A stretch of 15,338 bases of DNA from contig JAYTCQ010000024.1 of the NCBI GenBank assembly GCA_043736395.1, forward strand, positions 1 through 15,338. The letters are read 5' to 3'. The notes under the pieces were generated by a model that searched no databases, was not told the DNA's origin, and saw only the letters and a list, made by a program, of their open reading frames with translations. The DNA is from JAFDVL01 sp043736395 (GTDB taxonomy: Bacteria; Acidobacteriota; Blastocatellia; RBC074). The translations under genes were made by a program, and so were the position numbers. The stretch's first letter is position 1. The number at the start of each line of letters is the position of its first letter. Shown here in pieces: positions 8,193-14,078 of the stretch.

Positions 8193-8344
8193 GGGAGCGC
8201 GAGCATCCTGCTAGCTCCGCGAGCGCGTGAAACGCCGCTCGCGTGACGTGGTAAGAGTAAGGTTTATCGTCAACTAATTCCTTCGCAATATTCTTTTGCG
8301 TCGCTCGCGCTGGCAAACGAAGCCAGCAAGATGCTGGCGCTCCC
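8193..8344. repeat. REPIN/MITE-like element E with 23-bp imperfect terminal inverted repeats
   Basis: The ends at 8193-8215 and 8322-8344 are inverted repeats matching at 20 of 23 bases (starting GGGAGCGC on both strands). Inside, CGCGAGCG at 8218-8225 can pair with CGCTCGCG at 8236-8243 or at 8302-8309. It fills the whole gap between the convergent RraA-like and DUF1080 genes. Two head-to-head palindromic units with a different core are the REPIN layout. It carries no credible coding sequence. It may also end transcription from both sides, though T tracts are lacking. Confidence 0.7.
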
Positions 8345-8347
8345 GGT

Positions 8348-9154
8348 TTATTTCTTCGGAGCCACTGCTTGCGGCACTACTTTCACAGCGTTGGCAGGAA
8401 TAGGAGATTTTTCCGGTTTGATGAGCTTCACTTCCGGCAAGTTCTTCACACGCCAATTTTTGAATTGTACTTTCATCGGCGGTCCCACATGAACTTGTAC
8501 ACCAACTAATCCTTCTAACCGCCTTCCCTTTTTATCAAGGTCAACCACATCCGCAGTCATCACGCCGTCAATCCAATGTTGATGATGATTGCCAACAACC
8601 AGCACACGATAATCGTGCCACTCATCAGGAGCGAAATTGTTAATCGCGCCAACTGAACCGACTACCCACGGCTGTCCTGCTGTGTCAATGACAACCTTCT
8701 CACCCGTATGCCCAAGGATGCGGCGACCACGTTCTTCGTAAAGCATTCCGTTGTAATCATTGCGATTTTGTACGACATCACATTGATAGCCCGTCAGCAC
8801 GTACGGCCCAACTTCGGGCATCGGCGCGCTACGATATTGCAATCCAGAATTTCCATTTTTTGTAATTTTGACCTGCACGCGCATCTCAAAATTTTTGAAG
8901 GAGCCGCCGCGCCAGATAATAAAACTGTTAGCTTTCAGCGTCCCGTCTGTAACGCCGGTTAAGGCTTCGTCTTCAACTGACCAGTACTTCGAATCGCCAT
9001 CCCAATTCGTCAGGTCTTTGCCGTTGAAGATGTATTTGAATCCACGTTCGGGTTTTGGTTGGGGAGTTTGGGCAGAAAGATTGACGGCAAAAAAGAGTAG
9101 GAATAGTAACAGGAAATACAACTGGGGAAATTCAAAGTTTTTAACTTCCAGCAT
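8348..9154 (-). CDS. DUF1080 / 3-keto-disaccharide hydrolase family protein, exported (268 aa)
   Basis: This is a DUF1080 protein. Characterised members cleave 3-keto-glycosides, and the fold is a concanavalin-like jelly roll. Residues 1-29 form a Sec signal peptide (LYFLLLFLLFFAVNLSAQ). The domain covers about 38-237: the opening FKYIFNGKDLTNWDGD (39-54), the core NGNSGLQYRS (100-109), TGYQCDVVQN (121-130), and the closing VQFKNWRVKNL, all typical of the family. The last 30 residues are a Lys/Pro/Ala-rich tail of no clear function. A GAGG ribosome site lies 8 bases before the ATG. It is the last gene of the minus-strand run isomerase - oxidoreductase - hydrolase, although a terminator-like repeat lies between it and the oxidoreductase, so its level may be set separately. 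Its pairing with a Gfo/Idh/MocA enzyme supports a 3-keto-sugar pathway. Confidence 0.92.
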   Translation of the reverse strand: MLEVKNFEFPQLYFLLLFLLFFAVNLSAQTPQPKPERGFKYIFNGKDLTNWDGDSKYWSVEDEALTGVTDGTLKANSFIIWRGGSFKNFEMRVQVKITKNGNSGLQYRSAPMPEVGPYVLTGYQCDVVQNRNDYNGMLYEERGRRILGHTGEKVVIDTAGQPWVVGSVGAINNFAPDEWHDYRVLVVGNHHQHWIDGVMTADVVDLDKKGRRLEGLVGVQVHVGPPMKVQFKNWRVKNLPEVKLIKPEKSPIPANAVKVVPQAVAPKK

Positions 9155-9190
9155 AAACGAACCTCAATGAGTGAAATTTTAGCAAGTCCC

Positions 9191-9280
9191 AAAAAAGCTC
9201 AGAGTACAAACTTTAGTTTGCCCCTCACGCCGCACTTCGCTGGCGGGAGGCACGCTAAAGCGTGTACTCTGAGCTTTTTT
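9191..9280. terminator. Palindromic element B, bidirectional terminator-like
   Basis: Arms 9191-9220 and 9251-9280 pair at 26 of 30 positions around a 30-base loop. The outer parts are AAAAAAGCTCAGAGTAC and GTACTCTGAGCTTTTTT, so both strands end in a run of six T. It lies directly after the oxidoreductase stop codon (9291) and before the DUF1080 start, and should reduce read-through between them. The loop has CGCC (9228-9231) and GGCG (9242-9245) around a CTTCGC tip (9235-9240), the same plan as elements A and C. The four mismatches between the arms each keep the small hairpin inside one arm intact (CAAACT/AGTTTG against CACGCT/AGCGTG). Confidence 0.8.
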
Positions 9281-9290
9281 CAATCCCAAA

Positions 9291-10916
9291 CTACAGCGTC
9301 CAGCCTTTGCGATATTCTCGCTGTAAGTGCTGATTCGCGCTGTCATTATTGGTGATTCTGCCAGCTTCGCCGTCGTACTTAATAAGCTTTCCTTGTCCCG
9401 TCTTCATCGCTACAACACCTAACAACATAGTCTCTGTCAGGCGTGAAGCGTACTCAAACGGACAGGTCGCTTTCTCTTTGCCTTTGATCGCATTGATCCA
9501 ATTCATGCGATGTTTCGCAGAAGCGAACATGCCAACTCCGCTGGATTCAACACGGAAATACGTTTTCGGAACTTTCGCCGCAGCTTCGTGTAATGATTGC
9601 GGATAAAGCTTCGGATTTGAAGCATACGTCGCATGCACGAGGATGCCTTTTTCTCCGATGAAAATTACGCCACCGCTCGGATCAAGCTGGACATCATCCG
9701 GCAAATTCTCAGGTCGCGCCGCCATCAATCCACCGTCTACCCAAGTCAACGTCACAGGCGGTTGCGCGCCGCGTGCCGGGAATTTGTAGACAATTTTTGA
9801 AGCTAACGGATAGCTGGCAAACTTATTTTGCGCATCCATTCCAAACGGCGAATAAGTTGCTTCGACGCTGGTTGGATACGTCAACCCAAGTGCCCAATAT
9901 GGATGGTCAATTAAATGCGCAGCCATATCGCCAACGGCTCCCGTACCCCAATCTGTCCATCCGCGCCAATTGAAGGGATGATAGATCGGATGGAATTCAA
10001 CATCCGGCGCAGGCCCTAAATATAAATCCCAATTCAAGGAATCAGGCGTTGGATAATTCCCGACTAATGATCCCGCGATAGTACGATTTAATTTTCGTGA
10101 ACTCCATTCAGTACCGAACGCTGCACCGCCTGCGGCTCCAGCTGCCGGAGGAGGAGGCGCGCTCGGACGGGGAATTCCTTGCGGCCAAATCGGGCGATTC
10201 GTCCAAACCTGAACTTCTCTCACGGGGCCGATAATTCCTGCCTGCACCCATTCATTAACCAGCGCTGCACCTTCGCTGGAATGTCCCATGTTGCCCATTT
10301 GTGTCGCAACTTTGGTACGCGCTGCAACTTCCCGCAACACACGTGCTTCAGCGATTGACCAAGTCAGCGGTTTCTCAATATAGGCGTGCTTGCCGAGTTC
10401 CATCGCAGTTTTGCCGATGACCGCATGCGTATGATCGGGAGTCGCCACGACGACCGCATCAATGTCTTTTTGTGTTTCCAACATTTTGCGGAAGTCGGTG
10501 TGACGCTTGGCGGTTTTGTAAGCTTCCTGCAATTTCACGGCTTGCGCGGTACGTGCTTCGGCAGCTTTCGCCATTGTCGCTTGTTGCTCTGGAGTTGGAG
10601 GTGTCGCGCCAGGCCTGCCGCCGCCGAATCCGCCGCCGCCGCCAGGGCCTCGTTGGCGAGTTAATCCTTCGACTTCGCGGTCAACGTATCCAAAGTCTAC
10701 GTCGCACAGCGCAACCATGTTCTGACCGCCTGCGACTAATTCGCCGGAGTCAGTTTTTCCCTGTCCGCCGCAGCCAATTAATGCGAAATTTACGGTGTCA
10801 CTGGGAGCTTTGTATCCGACTCCGCCGATGACGTGGCGCGGGACGATCATCGCGCTCAGCGCAGTCGTCGTAGTTCCCGCAACGAATTTCCGTCTTGAGA
10901 TTTTTGTTTTTTTCAT
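9291..10916 (-). CDS. Tat-exported Gfo/Idh/MocA family oxidoreductase (541 aa)
   Basis: This is an NAD(P)-dependent sugar or polyol dehydrogenase of the Gfo/Idh/MocA family. It carries a twin-arginine signal (ISRRKFVAG, residues 6-14), as in periplasmic glucose-fructose oxidoreductase, which is exported folded with its cofactor. The Rossmann motif ALIGCGGQGK lies at 45-54, the family motif YIEKPLT at 179-185, and the catalytic-region helix GDMAAHLIDH at 329-338. Two low-complexity insertions enlarge it beyond the usual 400-450 residues: a Gly/Pro-rich piece at about 86-128 (RGPGGGGGFGGGRPG, then PPTPEQQA) and PSAPPPPAAGAAGGAAFG at about 251-268. The first resembles an insertion in the adjacent isomerase gene at DNA level. 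The start has TAGGAA 7 bases before the ATG. Next to a DUF1080 hydrolase it most likely makes or reduces 3-keto-sugars; the substrate is unknown. Confidence 0.93.
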   Translation of the reverse strand: MKKTKISRRKFVAGTTTTALSAMIVPRHVIGGVGYKAPSDTVNFALIGCGGQGKTDSGELVAGGQNMVALCDVDFGYVDREVEGLTRQRGPGGGGGFGGGRPGATPPTPEQQATMAKAAEARTAQAVKLQEAYKTAKRHTDFRKMLETQKDIDAVVVATPDHTHAVIGKTAMELGKHAYIEKPLTWSIAEARVLREVAARTKVATQMGNMGHSSEGAALVNEWVQAGIIGPVREVQVWTNRPIWPQGIPRPSAPPPPAAGAAGGAAFGTEWSSRKLNRTIAGSLVGNYPTPDSLNWDLYLGPAPDVEFHPIYHPFNWRGWTDWGTGAVGDMAAHLIDHPYWALGLTYPTSVEATYSPFGMDAQNKFASYPLASKIVYKFPARGAQPPVTLTWVDGGLMAARPENLPDDVQLDPSGGVIFIGEKGILVHATYASNPKLYPQSLHEAAAKVPKTYFRVESSGVGMFASAKHRMNWINAIKGKEKATCPFEYASRLTETMLLGVVAMKTGQGKLIKYDGEAGRITNNDSANQHLQREYRKGWTL

Positions 10917-10935
10917 TGTCGTTCCTAATTGTACG

Positions 10936-11004
10936 GTGAACTATCAGTTCGCCGGATTTCTGCGAGAAATTCTTCCGTTGGAAACAGCGTGAACTAACAG
11001 TTCA
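10936..11004. repeat. Paired palindromic element F between isomerase and oxidoreductase genes
   Basis: Two small palindromes of one type flank a third. GAACT-ATC-AGTTC lies at 10938-10950 and TGAACT-AAC-AGTTCA at 10990-11004, both inside the shared string GTGAACTA-CAGTTC. Between them ATTTCT (10956-10961) pairs with AGAAAT (10965-10970). No T tract follows in the direction of transcription. The element occupies most of the 98-base gap and could be an mRNA processing or stability signal, or simply a mobile palindromic repeat. Confidence 0.55.
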
Positions 11005-11014
11005 TGCTACGGTT

Positions 11015-11950
11015 TTACGCCAACGCGCCTTTAATATATTCGAAGCATTTCTTCACTTCAGCGACAGAATCTTCGCCGCGATACTCGAATTCAATATTCG
11101 CAGGAATGTTGTATTTCTTCGACTTCAAGAATTGCAGCACAGGCTTGATCGGCGTATCGCCTTCGCCCCAAACTGTATTCGGTCCGTCATTTTTCTTGCG
11201 ATCTTTCAAATGAAGATTCGTGATCCGCGAATGATATTTTTCGATGAACGGAATCGGATCAAATCCGGCGGCAAAGAAATGCCCGACATCAAGATTGACG
11301 CCAAAATATTTCGACATCGCCATGGCGGCTTCAAAGCTTTCCGGCTTCGCAAATTCATTCGGATCTTTCAGATTTGAATGTCCGTGCATCGCAACTGTCA
11401 TCTTGTGTTTGTCGGCAAACGGAGCCACGCGCTTGGCTGCCTTCAATGTTGAAGAAGCCGTAATGAATTTTGCGCCTAAAGCTTTCGCCATTAAAAATCC
11501 ACGATCAATTTCTTCGTCGGAAAATCTGTCGTTGAAGCTCAAGTTATATGCCTGAATGACGATGCCAGCATCTTTAAATTTTTTCTTGATAGCTGTGAAA
11601 TGATCCATCGAAACACTGAGACGCCACTTCTTGGTTTCTTCAGCAGCTTTCGCCATCGCTTCGCGCCGGGCGGCTTGTTGTTCAGGAGTTGGAGGCTGTG
11701 GCCGCGCTCCATCTGGAGGAGGTCCAGGCATTCCAGCCATGCGCGGCTCTACGTGACCGGAAAATAATTCACATTCACCAATCCCGATGGATTGCATCGC
11801 TTTAATCGCGTCATCCAATGATAATGTTCTAAAACTGTATGATTGCACGCCAATGCGAACGCCATTCACTTTGGAACTTCCGGCGGTTACTGCCAGGGAA
11901 AAAGGCAGACTAAGCAGGGCAAATTTTCCAAATTCTCTTCTCGAATACAT
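11015..11950 (-). CDS. Tat-exported sugar phosphate isomerase/epimerase (xylose isomerase-like TIM barrel, 311 aa)
   Basis: This is a TIM-barrel enzyme of the sugar phosphate isomerase/epimerase (AP endonuclease 2-like) superfamily. The ATG at 11950 is preferred because AAAGGA lies 9 bases upstream of it; an in-frame TTG at 11968 overlaps that ribosome site. The N-terminus MYSRREFGKFALLSLPFSLA carries a twin-arginine export motif. The barrel starts at about residue 31 (VRIGVQSYSFR). Metal-ligand candidates in the usual places are H189 (MHGHSN), D221 (LDVGHF), H247 (LHLKD) and E287 (IEFEY). An insertion at about 71-108 (PGPPPDGARPQPPTPEQQAA, then a helix) is not part of the normal barrel. It is the first gene of the minus-strand sugar block, 98 bases ahead of the oxidoreductase. 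Relatives isomerise or epimerise keto sugars, and some cleave 3-keto C-glycosides; which applies here is unknown. Confidence 0.9.
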   Translation of the reverse strand: MYSRREFGKFALLSLPFSLAVTAGSSKVNGVRIGVQSYSFRTLSLDDAIKAMQSIGIGECELFSGHVEPRMAGMPGPPPDGARPQPPTPEQQAARREAMAKAAEETKKWRLSVSMDHFTAIKKKFKDAGIVIQAYNLSFNDRFSDEEIDRGFLMAKALGAKFITASSTLKAAKRVAPFADKHKMTVAMHGHSNLKDPNEFAKPESFEAAMAMSKYFGVNLDVGHFFAAGFDPIPFIEKYHSRITNLHLKDRKKNDGPNTVWGEGDTPIKPVLQFLKSKKYNIPANIEFEYRGEDSVAEVKKCFEYIKGALA

Positions 11951-12038
11951 AAGTTGTGTTCCTTTCAAAAGGCACGATTTTTAGTTTGCCGAAGCCCTTA
12001 ATTGCGCGGGTGCGCATAATCTCAGCCAGCTTCGACAT

Positions 12039-12056
12039 TAGTGGATTAATGCACTA
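12039..12056. promoter_or_regulatory. Small palindrome upstream of the sugar gene block
   Basis: TAGTG (12039-12043) and CACTA (12052-12056) are inverted around 8 AT-rich bases, in the gap that should hold the promoter of the isomerase gene. No convincing -35/-10 pair was found in 11951-12107; GATTAT on the minus strand near 12020 is only a weak -10 candidate. An operator is possible but poorly supported. Confidence 0.2.
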
Positions 12057-12107
12057 GACGGAGTGAAGGATCGAACGGTTTCAGAAAAAGAGGGAAATAT
12101 AGGGGTG

Positions 12108-12163
12108 AAAAAACACAAGCTTCAAGTCAAACGGCGAAGTTTTTCGCACAAATCCCTGAAGCT
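12108..12163 (-). terminator. Intrinsic terminator closing the caspase cassette
   Basis: Read on the minus strand, AGCTTCA (12163-12157) pairs with TGAAGCT (12124-12118), with an inner stem GCGAA (12147-12143) / TTCGC (12138-12134), and a run of six T follows at 12113-12108. It begins 15 bases after the stop codon of the one-TM protein and ends the minus-strand transcript. Confidence 0.65.
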
Positions 12164-12177
12164 CGTGAAATATCGTT

Positions 12178-12819
12178 CTACCGAAATACCTGTTGACGGT
12201 ATTCATTTGTTAATTTGTCTCTGAGCTTTTCATGAGCCTGAGTTGCCGCCTCTGCCTCTTTTTTGCAGGTGTCCGCTGGCGCCACACTATTCTGATATTG
12301 ATTGAACATTTTTTCGATACAGGTGCCATAGGACTGCGTCGCGTTTTTGGCATCCTTCCAGGCATTTACAATTTCTGGCTTTTGGCCGTAGTAAAGAAAA
12401 ATCTGAAACTCCAGGAACTCTTTTTTTATGCGCCAGATATTATCGGCTTCGTTGGTGGCGTCACTGATTTCTCTTCGTTTTTTTTCCGGTAAGTCATCAT
12501 AAGTTCCCTGCGCCAATGCCAGACGATCTTCATTTGCTTTTAAGAGCGTCGAAATAATCGTAAAACTCTCTTTTAAAAATTCTCTTTTGTTAGCAAATTC
12601 CGTCTTGGCAACTTCCATCCCAAACTCATTTGACCGCGATAAATACTGGGTTAGATAGCTGCCAAAGATTGTAATGATGGCTGTTAGAGTGGCTGTCAGG
12701 AAGGTCATCAAAGCGGCAGAGTCCCACCAGTTGCTTTCCGGTTTGCGGCGCAGCCGTTCGATTTCGGCTTGAAATCTTTCGTACTCAAGCACCCGTTTCT
12801 TTTCTTCATCATTTAACAC
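12178..12819 (-). CDS. One-TM helical protein of unknown family (213 aa)
   Basis: I do not recognise a family. The protein starts at a GTG (12819) with AAGGA 8 bases upstream. Residues 1-30 are charged and helical (DEEKKRVLEYERFQAEIERLRRK), a likely short cytoplasmic coiled coil. One membrane helix follows at about 35-58 (SAALMTFLTATLTAIITIFGSY). Residues 60-213 are a long, strongly charged helical stretch with two cysteines (C167, C185) that could form a disulphide. No enzyme motif is seen. By the positive-inside rule the KPES and RRK residues suggest an N-in arrangement with the large part outside, but this is uncertain. It is the last gene of the caspase cassette, separated from the small basic protein by a 34-bp perfect inverted repeat, and is followed by a terminator. 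A membrane anchor or scaffold is a guess. Confidence 0.7.
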   Translation of the reverse strand: MLNDEEKKRVLEYERFQAEIERLRRKPESNWWDSAALMTFLTATLTAIITIFGSYLTQYLSRSNEFGMEVAKTEFANKREFLKESFTIISTLLKANEDRLALAQGTYDDLPEKKRREISDATNEADNIWRIKKEFLEFQIFLYYGQKPEIVNAWKDAKNATQSYGTCIEKMFNQYQNSVAPADTCKKEAEAATQAHEKLRDKLTNEYRQQVFR

Positions 12820-12835
12820 AGGCTCAATCCTTATG

Positions 12836-12931
12836 AAGCCAGGATGTTCAGAGTTACGCGTTTACGCGTGAAAGCGTCTCCCTTCGCCGACGCCTGTACG
12901 CGTAAACGCGTAACTCTGAACATCCTGGCTT
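12836..12931. repeat. Palindromic element C (perfect 34-bp arms) abutting a ribosome site
   Basis: Arms 12836-12869 and 12898-12931 are perfect reverse complements over 34 bases around a 28-base loop. The loop has an inner stem GCGTC (12874-12878) / GACGC (12889-12893) and a CTTCGC tip (12882-12887). Each arm repeats ACGCGT and folds on itself. The left end lies 3 bases from the AAGGA ribosome site of the downstream gene and the right end overlaps the stop codon of the upstream gene, so it fills the whole gap. CAGAGT in the arms and the loop plan link it to elements A and B. Confidence 0.9.
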
Positions 12932-13151
12932 ACTTACCTCGTTTTGCGGACGTTTGGCTTTTGCCTTTCACACTTTTTTGTTGCGAGGGCTTACGGAAGG
13001 CAATAAAACCTTTCGGTTTAACTTTTCCTTTTTTCCTTTGCGTAGTAGTTTTCGCCTGGGCACTTTTTTTCGTTGCGGTTTCAGTTGCCATCAGAGGCAT
13101 TTGAAAACTTATCCAAAGCAAAAATAATATTAGAATATGTGGCATTTTCAT
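12930..13151 (-). CDS. Small lysine-rich secreted protein (73 aa)
   Basis: This short gene encodes a likely secreted, very basic protein with no family I recognise. The ATG at 13151 is chosen because AGAGGAG lies about 11 bases upstream and a clean signal peptide begins there (MKMPHILILFLLWISFQMPL, cleavage near MA-T). An in-frame ATG at 13208 overlaps the end of the preceding gene and has no ribosome site. The mature part of about 52 residues has 14 Lys and 3 Arg against a single Glu, and is low in complexity, with one hydrophobic patch (GFIAF). It could bind nucleic acid, peptidoglycan or membranes, or be a substrate for the cassette's caspase, whose bacterial relatives often cut after Lys or Arg. 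It lies 46 bases after the CHAP-like gene, in the same direction, and ends inside element C. Coding status rests on the signal peptide, ribosome site and context. Confidence 0.6.
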   Translation of the reverse strand: MKMPHILILFLLWISFQMPLMATETATKKSAQAKTTTQRKKGKVKPKGFIAFRKPSQQKSVKGKSQTSAKRGK

Positions 13152-13197
13152 TGATGCTTGCGCTCCTCTGAGTTGATTGGCTTGACTTGTTTTCAAC

Positions 13198-14013
13198 TCA
13201 ATCTGCATAGGTTTTTATATATCCAAGCGCATATTTCGGGTCACGTTCTTTGCGCGCAACGGCGCCTCCATTGGAGCGGCTGCCACCATCTGAAATGCTG
13301 GTATTGAACTCAACGGTATGTAATACATCCCTGAGACTTTTGTCTACAATCCCAACGTGATTTGCTTTGCCGATTTGCTTCCAATCAAAAATGACCAACC
13401 AGCCGGGCTTCAGATTTGACCACTTGGCTTGTGATTTTGGTACCCAGATATTGCGTTCCTTCGCGTCACTCACCATAAACCGACACGCCGGACTTGGTTT
13501 GAAATAATATTTATTTATATCGCGCAAAACTTTTCGGAATTTCAGATTTGGAGTTTTAGGATCAAATTTAATAGGTTGTGGATTAATCACACAATAGGCC
13601 TGGCAAGCCGCAAAGGCGACGCCTGTCGCGCAATACGGAATATATTTTCCATCGGGATAACGGAGCCCGAGGTTAAATAAATTGAGAAATTGTGTCACCT
13701 GTCGCGAGTCGGAAGTACGGCTTACACCAACGTAGGATTTGGAAATCTCCAGCGCCTTCAACGCAATGTTTTTGGCATTCTTCATAACACCCTTCGGCAT
13801 CACGATCAACCCCTCATAAAGTTGATCAATCCTTTGTTTATCCAAAGCAAGTACTTCCGCCGGAGCATCCGGATCGCCTGATTCTTCATCCGTGTCCAGC
13901 TCAACAGGTTTCTTCTTCTTTTGTGCCTGCGCCTCCGTGAAGTAGGGATTAAGTCCCAAGGTAGTGGCGCTCAGCGCCGTGAGTCCTGATAGCAAAAGTT
14001 GTCTTCGTTCCAT
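13198..14013 (-). CDS. Secreted CHAP/NlpC-like cysteine peptidase, Tat-type signal (271 aa)
   Basis: The protein looks like a CHAP-type amidase or endopeptidase, a papain-fold enzyme that usually cuts peptidoglycan. The start at 14013 follows an AAAGGA ribosome site by 6 bases; an ATG five codons upstream overlaps that site. The N-terminus MERRQLLLSGLTALSATTLG has an RRQLL twin-arginine-like signal ending near AQA. An acidic linker follows (VELDTDEESGDPDAPAE, 37-53). The expected catalytic residues are C128 (IPYCATGVAFAACQAYC), H219 (KPGWLVIFDWKQIGKANHVGIV) and E235/N237 (VEFNTS), followed by the common C-terminal pattern SNGGAVARKER. Four cysteines in total (128, 137, 141, 177) allow disulphides. 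It lies 65 bases behind the caspase gene and is probably co-transcribed. Assignment rests on motif order, not a profile search. Confidence 0.72.
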   Translation of the reverse strand: MERRQLLLSGLTALSATTLGLNPYFTEAQAQKKKKPVELDTDEESGDPDAPAEVLALDKQRIDQLYEGLIVMPKGVMKNAKNIALKALEISKSYVGVSRTSDSRQVTQFLNLFNLGLRYPDGKYIPYCATGVAFAACQAYCVINPQPIKFDPKTPNLKFRKVLRDINKYYFKPSPACRFMVSDAKERNIWVPKSQAKWSNLKPGWLVIFDWKQIGKANHVGIVDKSLRDVLHTVEFNTSISDGGSRSNGGAVARKERDPKYALGYIKTYAD

Positions 14014-14078
14014 TGTGAATCCTTTCATTCAATTGATTTTAATGTGTGCCGCTTCTCCGGCTGACGTTGGCGTTCGCT

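Noticed and set aside
8119..8316. 65-aa minus-strand frame crossing the end of the RraA-like gene and element E
   Set aside because: It overlaps a well-supported gene antisense and consists mostly of repeat-element sequence; no ribosome site.
8193..8344. Complete insertion sequence
   Set aside because: Terminal repeats are present but the core is about 106 bases with no transposase and no clear target duplication.
10472..10831. 119-aa plus-strand arginine-rich frame
   Set aside because: Shadow of the oxidoreductase, caused by the GC-rich Gly/Pro insertion read on the opposite strand.
12930..13208. Longer 92-aa version of the small basic protein
   Set aside because: The upstream ATG overlaps the CHAP-like gene and lacks a ribosome site, and would bury the signal peptide; the start at 13151 is better supported.
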